Below are positions 52,736 to 60,493 of a stretch of DNA of 64,000 bases, in pieces. Origin of the DNA: Jiulongibacter sediminis. Its GTDB lineage: Bacteria > Bacteroidota > Bacteroidia > Cytophagales > Spirosomataceae. Position numbers and translations under genes: made by a program. The DNA lies in NCBI RefSeq assembly GCF_001306455.1, contig NZ_LGTQ01000005.1:372001-436000 (forward strand), given 5' to 3'. Each line of letters opens with the position of its first letter. Position 1 is the stretch's first letter. The notes below the pieces were generated by a model that worked only from the letters and a program-made list of their open reading frames with translations, was not told where the DNA came from and made no database searches.

Positions 52736-54148
52736 CTAAAGCATTGTTTTGGGTTCGACATACTGCGTGAGGTCAAATTTATTAGTGCCTTTAAGGGCTG
52801 CGAAACCTCCGTTAATGTTGACTACCTCGTCAAAGCCTCTTGATTTCAGAATGGATGCCATAATCATCGATCTGTACCCTCCGGCACAATGCAGGTAATA
52901 TTTCTTATTGTTTTTAAGTTCAGCCATATGCTGATTGATAAAATCAAGAGGGAAGTTCTCAATACCAATAATGTGCTCTGAGTCGTATTCACTCTTTCTT
53001 CTGATGTCAAGTACATCAAGGTTTTCATTCGAATAGAAAAGCTTGGCAAAGTCATTTGCATCAATTGTTTCGATGGAATCTATGTCTTTGCCTGACTTTT
53101 TCCAGCTATCAATTCCGCCATCAAGGAATCCAATGGTGTGATCATATCCAACTCTTGATAATCTGGTTACGGCCTCTTCCTCGGTACCCGGTTCAGCAAT
53201 CAAAAGAATTTTTTGCTGCAAATCAGGAATCAAAGTGCCTACCCAGGTGGCAAAAGTACCATCAAGGCCAATATTGATAGAGTTTGGAATAAAGCCAGTC
53301 GCGAATTTATCCGGGTCTCTTAGGTCAAGCATTAGTGCTTCTGTTTCTTCAGCAGCAGCCTCAAAAGCTTCGGGACTCAGGGCTTGTAAGCCTCTTTCAA
53401 GTACTTCATCAATACTTTGATACCCCATCTTGTTCATCACCGCATTTTTTGGGAAATATTGTGGCGGAGCAACCAGTCCGTCAAGTACGCTTTCTACAAA
53501 TTCCTCCTTTGTATTGGCTTGAAGGGCATAGTTAAATTTACGCTGGTTGCCTAGAGTGTCTGTGGTCTCTTTGCTCATGTTTTTACCACAGGCAGAACCG
53601 GCTCCATGGCCCGGATAAATTATTACACTATCCGGCAGTGGAAGAATCTTGTTCTGAAGGCTGTCATATAAATGTCCAGCAAGGTCTTCCTGAGAGAGGT
53701 CAGATTTCACCGCCAGGTCAGGGCGACCTACATCACCAATAAAAAGGGCATCTCCTGTAAAAACTCCATTTTCAACCCCATTTTCATCAATCAGTAAGAA
53801 TGATGTTGATTCCATAGTGTGGCCAGGAGTGTGCAGGACTTTGATTTTAACATTTCCTAATGTGAGAATTTCGCCATCTTCTGCAATATGAGCGGCATAT
53901 CCCGGTTCCGCAGTAGGACCAAAGACAATAGTGGCTCCTGTTTTGTTTGAAAGATCAATATGGCCGGAAACGAAATCAGCGTGGAAGTGCGTCTCTAGCA
54001 CATACTTTATTTTGGCATTGTCTTTTTTTGCTCTCTCGATATATGGAGCAGACTCTCTAAGTGGGTCGATAATTGCTGCCTCACCATCTGATTCGATATA
54101 GTAAGCGGCTTCGGCTAAACAGCCGGTGTAAATTTGTTCTACTTTCAT
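52736..54148 (-). CDS. MBL-fold/rhodanese protein, probable persulfide dioxygenase
   Basis: A 470-residue protein. The N-terminal metallo-beta-lactamase fold has THFHADFVSGH (53-63), GHTMEST and GDALFIGDVGRPDL, the pattern of ETHE1-like persulfide dioxygenases. Two rhodanese domains follow. The first (about 255-350) lacks the active Cys; the second (about 365-460) has it at Cys421 in HCAGGYRSM. It should oxidise glutathione or related persulfides to sulfite in the cytoplasm. Together with the YeeE/YedE pair and the Crp/Fnr regulator it makes a sulfur-handling module. Confidence 0.9.
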   Translation of the reverse strand: MKVEQIYTGCLAEAAYYIESDGEAAIIDPLRESAPYIERAKKDNAKIKYVLETHFHADFVSGHIDLSNKTGATIVFGPTAEPGYAAHIAEDGEILTLGNVKIKVLHTPGHTMESTSFLLIDENGVENGVFTGDALFIGDVGRPDLAVKSDLSQEDLAGHLYDSLQNKILPLPDSVIIYPGHGAGSACGKNMSKETTDTLGNQRKFNYALQANTKEEFVESVLDGLVAPPQYFPKNAVMNKMGYQSIDEVLERGLQALSPEAFEAAAEETEALMLDLRDPDKFATGFIPNSINIGLDGTFATWVGTLIPDLQQKILLIAEPGTEEEAVTRLSRVGYDHTIGFLDGGIDSWKKSGKDIDSIETIDANDFAKLFYSNENLDVLDIRRKSEYDSEHIIGIENFPLDFINQHMAELKNNKKYYLHCAGGYRSMIMASILKSRGFDEVVNINGGFAALKGTNKFDLTQYVEPKTML

Positions 54149-54241
54149 TTTTGAAATAGGTTTTTAGTTATAAAACAATCATTTCAAAGCTCTTCAGCGA
54201 GCTTGTAGAACAAATTTGGCGATTACCCCCGATGCATTAAA

Positions 54242-54255
54242 GTGACATCAGTTAC
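54242..54255. promoter_or_regulatory. Candidate Crp/Fnr-type site
   Basis: GTGAC-ATCA-GTTAC is an imperfect dyad with one mismatch, resembling Fnr-like sites of 5-4-5 spacing. It lies 94 bases upstream of the MBL-rhodanese ATG and 25 bases after the regulator gene's stop. Confidence 0.35.
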
Positions 54256-54279
54256 ATAATCAGGGTAAAATGAGGAAGG

Positions 54280-54918
54280 TCATAAAAGTTGAACTTTGTT
54301 ACGTGAAAGTTTAACTTTTCCGATTTTTTCGAGTTGCTTTAGCAAACGGGAAACCACTTCTCTTGAGGTTGCCAGCTCATTGGCTAACTCTTCATGAGTG
54401 GCGTACAAAATGTGTGAACCTCCTGTGAGCTCAATTTTCTTTTTGATGAGGCTCAATAGTCTTTGATCAAGCTTATTAAAGGCGATGCAATCGATGGTTT
54501 CAAGCATGTCCTCAAAACGTTTCTGATAGGTATTAAATACGAATTGTTTCCAGCTGGGGTACTGGCAGATCCAGTCATCCACTTTTTCGTAGGGTAGCGA
54601 AATGAGTTTTACATCTTCTTCCACCTGAGCAATAATTTCACTGGTTCGGTCTTGTACACAGCAGGTTAAAGACATAGCACAGCTGTCCATGGCTGAGATA
54701 TAGTAAAGCAAAACCTCTTTGCCATCTTTATCCTGACGCATGATTTTTACAGAACCTTCTAATATGATTGGGGCAAAACGAATGTAACCACCCGGTCGCA
54801 TTAAATAGCCCCCGGCTTTCATTTCCATGTAATTGCCTACCTCTTGCATTTCTTCAAGAAGCCCTTGTTCAAATAGACCGCTGAAGCGTTCCTGGTAAAA
54901 TTCTATATCTAACTGCAT
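54280..54918 (-). CDS. Crp/Fnr-family regulator with Cys-rich sensor domain
   Basis: A 212-residue Crp/Fnr regulator: a cyclic-nucleotide-like beta-barrel (1-115), a dimer helix, and a helix-turn-helix (ATHEELANELATSREVVSRL). The sensor part has Cys80, Cys86 and Cys87 in SCAMSLTCC. It lacks the N-terminal FeS Cys cluster of Fnr. Cys pairs suit a redox or persulfide switch, and the neighbours are persulfide and sulfur-transport genes. It precedes the MBL-rhodanese gene by 131 bases on the same strand. Confidence 0.9.
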   Translation of the reverse strand: MQLDIEFYQERFSGLFEQGLLEEMQEVGNYMEMKAGGYLMRPGGYIRFAPIILEGSVKIMRQDKDGKEVLLYYISAMDSCAMSLTCCVQDRTSEIIAQVEEDVKLISLPYEKVDDWICQYPSWKQFVFNTYQKRFEDMLETIDCIAFNKLDQRLLSLIKKKIELTGGSHILYATHEELANELATSREVVSRLLKQLEKIGKVKLSRNKVQLL

Positions 54919-54981
54919 GTATTATCTTATTCTACTCAATTTACAATAATAGTGATTTGATCAATCTATTAACAACAGGGC

Positions 54982-55014
54982 AAAAAAAAAGCTCCCGTTC
55001 TCAGAACAGGAGCT
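54982..55014 (-). terminator. Terminator of the VWA lipoprotein gene
   Basis: AGCTCCCGTTCT and AGAACAGGAGCT form a hairpin (54990-55014) with one mismatch, and the A run at 54982-54990 gives the minus-strand transcript its T tract, about 20-50 bases after the stop. Confidence 0.8.
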
Positions 55015-55033
55015 AGAATAAATATCCTTTTGA

Positions 55034-56044
55034 TTACCTAATTGTTTGTATCTCAAATTTAAGTTTCGCCGGGGTGTTTCTTGGAATAACCTGTTGGTTT
55101 CTGAGGTATTCTAAGCTATAAACATTTGAAATAACTTTTGAGAATTTCTCAAAAACGCCCTTTGCCTGAGCAATAGTTTTAGGGAAACTGGCTGAGCCAC
55201 CGTTACCAGAAAGTTTTGTCAGGATGGACTGATCTACACCACCATCACCATCTAAACCAATAGCAAAGCTACTTATCGTGTAGTCTTTATTCGATTTGAT
55301 TCGGTTCAGGAGGTAGTCAACGTTCACGTTTGGAGAAGAATTATTATCGGAACCATCGGTGAACACAAACAGAACCTTACTTTGAGAATCAGAATCCTGA
55401 AGCATGTCAATACCAAGGTCTACAGCATCGTACAAGGTGGTGAATTTACCTTGAGTAAGACCATTAACATAGGTTTTCAGATCCTCGCGATTGGTAGTTA
55501 AGGGATGACTTCTTACATCATCTGCAAAGTCAACAACTCCCATTTGAACTACAGATCTGTCATCAAAAACCTTATCAATGAAATCGTTGGCATATTGTTT
55601 AATCGTGCTGAAGTCTTCGCCCAATGATTCAGAACGGTCAAGAACTAAAACAACCGAAATGTCTTCAGACTGGGTAAAGTCCATGGTAAACTCAATATCT
55701 TTTTTCCACGCTCCATCTCTAAGCTCGTAAGCGGTGATGTTTTCGATATTATAGTTGTTTTGATTCTGATCAATAATTCTGAAGTTATCAATCTCTACGG
55801 TTGTAAAAGAGCTTCCCTCAGCACGTCCTTCAAAGGTCTTGCTGAAGTCAATTTTGATTTCTCTTGATGTATTGATTTCATCAAACCTTATTTCCGGGTT
55901 TCGACCGGTGGTATTCCAAAAGTCCAGATAAATTTCAAAATCACCTCCCGGTTGTGGATCATTTCCACCTCCACAAGACACTGCAACAAAAGTAACTGCT
56001 AAAAGAAAAGCCCGCAGAATGGCGGAATTCTTGAAGAAATTCAT
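55034..56044 (-). CDS. VWA-domain lipoprotein
   Basis: A 336-residue lipoprotein (lipobox VAVSC, Cys24). Residues 130-310 form a von Willebrand A domain with an intact metal site: DRSES (136-140), then TTLYDAVDLGIDML and FTDGSDNNSS. VWA domains bind ligands or matrix through the Mg-dependent MIDAS site. A beta domain (30-125) precedes it. A minus-strand TATATTTG lies at 56133-56140 as a possible promoter. Cell-envelope adhesion is a reasonable guess. Confidence 0.87.
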   Translation of the reverse strand: MNFFKNSAILRAFLLAVTFVAVSCGGGNDPQPGGDFEIYLDFWNTTGRNPEIRFDEINTSREIKIDFSKTFEGRAEGSSFTTVEIDNFRIIDQNQNNYNIENITAYELRDGAWKKDIEFTMDFTQSEDISVVLVLDRSESLGEDFSTIKQYANDFIDKVFDDRSVVQMGVVDFADDVRSHPLTTNREDLKTYVNGLTQGKFTTLYDAVDLGIDMLQDSDSQSKVLFVFTDGSDNNSSPNVNVDYLLNRIKSNKDYTISSFAIGLDGDGGVDQSILTKLSGNGGSASFPKTIAQAKGVFEKFSKVISNVYSLEYLRNQQVIPRNTPAKLKFEIQTIR

Positions 56045-56145
56045 GGTAAAAATGTTTTAGTTAAGCACGTTTTTGTAACGATCAATCTCTGCAAACAGTA
56101 TCTGTCTCCTTAGATTTTCTCGTAATTTGCAACAAATATAAACAG

Positions 56146-56739
56146 ATGGAGGTAGGAATCATAATTTTGGCAGCCGGAGAATCGAAAAGAATGGGAATTC
56201 CTAAACAATTACTCGACGTAAATGGTAAATCATTACTACTAAATGTAATTGACTCAGCCTTAGATACTTCGTGCTATCCGGTTACGGTGGTAGTAGGTGC
56301 ACATAAAAAGGCAATCGTTCCGGTTTTGAAAGACTTACCTATCAATATTGTAGATAATCCAAGGTGGGAATCGGGCATGGCCGGTTCGATCAAAATGGGT
56401 ATGGTGGGTAGTTACTTATTGTCCAAAACTATAGAAGCAGTGATTATCACAACATCAGATATGCCCGAGGTTAGTTCATCTGTTTTAAAAACTTTGATTG
56501 AGAAAGCCAGAGCAACTAACGCTAATATCATAACGAGTAAGTATAACGATGCCATTGGCGTGCCTGCGTTAATCAAAAGGCCGTTTTTTGAGGAATTACT
56601 CAATCTTGAAGGTGATCAGGGAGCAAGGCAAATTTTCAAGAAGTATAAAAATGAACTGGTTTCTATTGATTTTAATGGCGGAGCCATTGACCTTGACACC
56701 AAAGAAGACTACTATAACTACGTTAATTCTCAAAACTAG
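56146..56739 (+). CDS. MobA-like nucleotidyltransferase
   Basis: A 197-residue NTP-transferase of the MobA/MocA type. The N-terminal GIIILAAGESKRMGIPKQLL binds the nucleotide, and TTSDMPEV holds the catalytic Asp. The closest type is the molybdenum cofactor cytidylyltransferase MocA, but no other cofactor gene is nearby, so the acceptor is uncertain. The acyltransferase gene begins at the next base after its stop. Confidence 0.85.
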   Translation: MEVGIIILAAGESKRMGIPKQLLDVNGKSLLLNVIDSALDTSCYPVTVVVGAHKKAIVPVLKDLPINIVDNPRWESGMAGSIKMGMVGSYLLSKTIEAVIITTSDMPEVSSSVLKTLIEKARATNANIITSKYNDAIGVPALIKRPFFEELLNLEGDQGARQIFKKYKNELVSIDFNGGAIDLDTKEDYYNYVNSQN

Positions 56740-57645
56740 ATGAAGGCTATCGCCTACTACCTTTCCTTACCTTTTATCTATTTCTTTTCATATCTGCCAT
56801 TTCCGGTATTATATGTTTTATCTGATATTCTGGTTTTTCCCCTTCTCTATTATGTGACCGGTTACAGAAGAAAAGTTGTCTTTACTAACCTCCAAAACTC
56901 TTTTCCTGATAAATCAGAGAAAGAGTTAAGAGAAATTGAAAAGAAGTTCTACCGATACCTGGCAGACCTTTTTATGGAAACGGTCAAATTCTTTACCATA
57001 AGCGAATCTGAACTTAAAAGGAGGTATGTTTTCAGAAATCCTGAAATAGCCGATCAATGGTATGAAGAAGGGAGAAATATAGTGTACACACTGGGCCATT
57101 ACGGCAATTATGAGTGGATGGCTCTGGCCCTTGATTTTGCGATAAAGCACAGAGGTAAAGGGCCTTTCAGAGAAATGAGTAATCCTTATTTTAATCAGCT
57201 TTTTTGGCGTTCCAGAGCTCGTTTTGGTACAGAGCTTTATCCAACCTATAAAACCATGGAGGCGATCAGAAAACCTTCTGAGGAGCCCTATCTCGTTGCA
57301 CTCGCTAATGATCAGTCGGCTCCACCTGACAAGTCATATTGGACTACTTTTCTGAATCAGGATACTTCCTTTTTTGTAGGTACAGAGAAAATTGCCAGGA
57401 CTTTTAATATGCCCGTTCTTTTTGCGGCTATCAGCAGAATTAAGCGGGGATATTACGAAATCAATTTTAAGGTAATAACTCACACTCCCCAAGAGGAGCC
57501 CGAGGGAGATATCATGGAAAAACATGCCCGGTTACTAGAGAATCAAATTCTCAATCAGCCGGAGTATTGGCTTTGGAGCCACAGAAGATGGAAACATAAA
57601 AAACCCGAGGGTCTTGATAAAGGTTTTAGTTTTAAGAAAAGATAA
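56740..57645 (+). CDS. LpxL/HtrB-like lipid acyltransferase
   Basis: A 301-residue inner-membrane acyltransferase like LpxL/HtrB, which adds secondary acyl chains to lipid A or related lipids. An N-terminal membrane anchor (residues 5-40) is followed by the catalytic HxxxxE motif (His120, Glu125 in GHYGNYEWM) and ANDQSAPPDKSYW. The start abuts the nucleotidyltransferase gene with no gap. Lipid A is the probable acceptor, but aminolipids are possible in Bacteroidota. Confidence 0.88.
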   Translation: MKAIAYYLSLPFIYFFSYLPFPVLYVLSDILVFPLLYYVTGYRRKVVFTNLQNSFPDKSEKELREIEKKFYRYLADLFMETVKFFTISESELKRRYVFRNPEIADQWYEEGRNIVYTLGHYGNYEWMALALDFAIKHRGKGPFREMSNPYFNQLFWRSRARFGTELYPTYKTMEAIRKPSEEPYLVALANDQSAPPDKSYWTTFLNQDTSFFVGTEKIARTFNMPVLFAAISRIKRGYYEINFKVITHTPQEEPEGDIMEKHARLLENQILNQPEYWLWSHRRWKHKKPEGLDKGFSFKKR

Positions 57646-57652
57646 TGACGAC

Positions 57653-58279
57653 TTAAAGATCATCTAAGTCGCCTAGTCCTTCTCTTACTACTTCCGGGTA
57701 ATCATCGAGAAAAGACACCACCGTGGAAGGTGTAATTCCACTCCAACCTCCATCAATAATGAGGTCAGCTTTATGTGTATTTTGGTCAATGATTATTTCA
57801 ATATCATTCGGATATTCAAGAATATCATCAACGTCATCTTTGACCGAAGTAGTGATAATTGGGTTACCTAAGGCATTGACTATAGCCTGGGGGATTGGAT
57901 GATCTGGTACTCTTATTCCAATATTTTTTCGATTGGATTGGAGCAACTTTGGTAATTTGTTCGTGGCCGGAAGAATGAACGTAAATGGCCCGGGGAATGC
58001 CTTTTTCATTACTTTAAAGGCTTTATCACTTACCCTAGCGTAATCGGCAATATCGCTCAAATCACTACATACAATAGAGAAATTGTTTTTCTGAGCTTTC
58101 ATTCCTTTTAGCTGACTTAATTTTTCGACAGCCCGGTTTTGATAAATATCACAGCCCATGGCATAAACGGTATCCGTCGGGTAAATGATGATTCCACCAT
58201 CTTTTAATAATCTAACGATCTGATCAATTTTTGAGGGATCAGGATCCGACTCATATATTCTTAAAACCTCTGCGGCCAT
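57653..58279 (-). CDS. Threonylcarbamoyl-AMP synthase-like protein (Sua5/YciO/YrdC)
   Basis: A 208-residue YrdC-domain protein. YrdC/TsaC makes threonylcarbamoyl-AMP for t6A37 in tRNA. Seen are GGIIIYPTDTVYAMGCD (about 30-46), KAFPGPFTFILPAT, and the IGIRVPDHP segment. The length is close to E. coli YciO and TsaC, with no Sua5 C-terminal domain, so it could be either a TsaC or a YciO paralogue. It lies 3 bases from the M20 gene, the last of a three-gene minus-strand run. Confidence 0.85.
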   Translation of the reverse strand: MAAEVLRIYESDPDPSKIDQIVRLLKDGGIIIYPTDTVYAMGCDIYQNRAVEKLSQLKGMKAQKNNFSIVCSDLSDIADYARVSDKAFKVMKKAFPGPFTFILPATNKLPKLLQSNRKNIGIRVPDHPIPQAIVNALGNPIITTSVKDDVDDILEYPNDIEIIIDQNTHKADLIIDGGWSGITPSTVVSFLDDYPEVVREGLGDLDDL

Positions 58280-58282
58280 TTT

Positions 58283-59593
58283 CTATTTGTTTTGATAATC
58301 AAGAACCAGAAAGCAAAATGCCTTAATTCCAAGCCCAAAACCACTCTCATCAAGTCTGAAGTCAGGTGTATGGTGTGCCGGAGCTTCTTCAGGCTTCATT
58401 GAAGGGGCCATTCCCCCAAGAAAAAAGAACAACCCTGGTACCTCTCTTGCAAAATAGGAGAAATCTTCCGCTCCCATAACCACTGATTTTTCAACGACAT
58501 TCTGGTCACCTGCAGCTTCTTTTAAACTTGGCAACATTTGAGTTGTTAAAGCCGGGTCATTTTCTGTGACCGGGTAGCCGGGTTCTATCAGAACTTCGGC
58601 AGTGGCTCCCGCACTTTTTGCTATGTTTTCAGCGATTTCTTTGATTCTTCGGTGAACCAGTTCTCTTTGTGCTACTCCCAGTGTTCTGATGGTTCCCACC
58701 AATTTTACCTCTTCAGGAATGATATTATGTCGGTTTCCACCATGAATAGAACCTACGCTCACAACAGCTGGTTGATCAATTAATTTGACATTTCGGCTTA
58801 CTATGGTATTCAGCCCCATAACGATCTGAGAAGCTGTTGAAACAGGATCAACACCCGACCATGGATAAGCTCCATGCGTTTGTTTTCCTTTTACGGTAAT
58901 GTAGAATTGATCAACTCCGGCCATTGTTGGGCCGGGTCGGTAATGAATTTGCCCGGCCGGTGTTTGCGAATTGATATGCAAACCGAAAGCGACATCTACC
59001 TTTGGATTTTCCAGGACACCCTCTGCAACCATCAGGTCAGCTCCAAATCGGATACCTTCTCCAAAAACGCCTTCCTCGGCAGGCTGGAAGATAAACTTGA
59101 CCGTACCTTTAAGTTCATTTTTATGTTTGGCCAGAATTTCAGCTGTTCCCATGAGAATGGCCATGTGGCTGTCATGACCACAAGCGTGCATCACACCGGT
59201 CTCAGAGCCATTGTATATGGTTTTTACCTCCGATTTAAAAGGCAAATCAACTCTTTCAATCACCGGTAAAGCATCCATATCTGCCCTCAAGGCAATCACG
59301 GGCCCCTCTTTTGCTCCTTTCAGAAGACCAACTACCCCGGTTTTGGCAACGCCTTCCGTAACCTCTATCCCCAAAGATTTAAGATGCCTGGCAATAATGC
59401 CAGCTGTTCTGACTTCCTGATTGCCCAGTTCCGGGTGTTCATGGAAATCTCTTCGCCATTGAATAACTTTTGACTCAATTTCGGCAACTTCATTTTCTAT
59501 TTCAGACTTCAGCTTCCCCTGACTCATAACATTTTGAAAGGCCAAAAGAGTAAGTACGAGAGCTGAAATCAATGATTTTCTGTTTCTTTTCAT
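58283..59593 (-). CDS. M20-family secreted amidohydrolase
   Basis: A 436-residue exported M20 (IAA-amino acid hydrolase-like) metalloenzyme that cleaves N-acyl amino acids. A signal peptide ends near QNVMSQG (residue 26). Metal and catalytic residues: GVMHACGHDSHMA, PAEEGVFGEG, FGLHINS and MGAEDFSYFAREVPG. The start overlaps the end of the GDPD gene by 4 bases. The full set of motifs means it is probably active. Confidence 0.9.
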   Translation of the reverse strand: MKRNRKSLISALVLTLLAFQNVMSQGKLKSEIENEVAEIESKVIQWRRDFHEHPELGNQEVRTAGIIARHLKSLGIEVTEGVAKTGVVGLLKGAKEGPVIALRADMDALPVIERVDLPFKSEVKTIYNGSETGVMHACGHDSHMAILMGTAEILAKHKNELKGTVKFIFQPAEEGVFGEGIRFGADLMVAEGVLENPKVDVAFGLHINSQTPAGQIHYRPGPTMAGVDQFYITVKGKQTHGAYPWSGVDPVSTASQIVMGLNTIVSRNVKLIDQPAVVSVGSIHGGNRHNIIPEEVKLVGTIRTLGVAQRELVHRRIKEIAENIAKSAGATAEVLIEPGYPVTENDPALTTQMLPSLKEAAGDQNVVEKSVVMGAEDFSYFAREVPGLFFFLGGMAPSMKPEEAPAHHTPDFRLDESGFGLGIKAFCFLVLDYQNK

Positions 59594-60459
59594 TGCTTTG
59601 CAATATACTTATTAAGTGTTAATTGAGCCTCTATAGGTCTGTCTGTGGCAAAAATTTGTACGCCGTTTTTATACCAATTAATGTAAGGCTCATTGTTTTT
59701 AGATTCAGCCAAAGCATCTAATTTACCCAAGGTACCTAGTATGGTAGGAATTCTTTTTCTTTTAAGAAGTTTCAAAAGTTTTCGGTCCGGGTTTTGTGTC
59801 CCTGTAAAAGCGGCAATTCGGTTTGCAGAAATACCAGTGCTGATAAATTATCGGTATTCGTCCATTGAGCGAATTCCTACTGAAATGACGGCTTTTTTTG
59901 ACAAGTTATTGATAGTCAAAACCTCACTCCAGGAGTAGGTAGTTAGAAGGCAGTTTCCAAAAGAATCCAAAGTTTCTATTTCTTCGATGATCTTTTGATG
60001 GGGAATATTTCTTTTGATATCCACGGTAAGCGGGGTTTCTTGATTTGCCCATTGCAGTACTTCATTGAAAGTCGGGATCTTGTAGCTGGTTATATTCCCG
60101 AAATTGTCTTTAAGGAAGAAAACGGATAGTTCTTTATAAGTTTTTTCACTCACCAAGCCAGAACCGGTTGATGTTCTTTCCAATGATTCATCATGCATTA
60201 AAACGAGGACACTATCTTTGGTCATTCTGACGTCACACTCAATCATAGCTTTTGGCAAAACCTCATGATAATGTTTGAAAGACTCAAGACTGTTCTCCGG
60301 CCATCCCTCTTCAAAACCACCACCTCTGTGAATTGATATTTGAACATCTTTGAGGAAACTATTGTCGTAATTAGTGTATTGTTCGGGCTGTTGCAGCTGG
60401 CTTGTTTTGCACGAAAAAAAGAAGCAGACTAGCAGCAACGGGCGGATTAAAAATCTCAT
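59590..60459 (-). pseudogene. GDPD-family lipoprotein gene broken by one stop codon
   Basis: Glycerophosphodiester phosphodiesterase, which splits glycerophosphodiesters to glycerol 3-phosphate and an alcohol. From ATG at 60459 (MRFLIRPLLLVCFFFSC) the lipobox Cys is followed by HRGGGFEEGWPENSLESF, IECDVRMTKDS and LMHDESLERTSTGSG, then an in-frame TAA at 59848-59850 after SMDEYR. The same frame continues without a break to 59590: FISTGISANRIAAFTGTQNP, then ILGTLGKLDALA. One base change (CAA to TAA) would explain it. The 4-base overlap with the M20 gene is intact, so the break is recent or the stop is read through. Confidence 0.85.
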
Positions 60460-60493
60460 ATTCACTTCAATAAACAGGCTTTGCTTTAAGTTT

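Noticed and set aside
59776-59848. Possible frameshift in the GDPD gene
   Set aside because: The two open parts are in the same frame (start positions differ by a multiple of 3), so the cause is a stop codon and not a shift.
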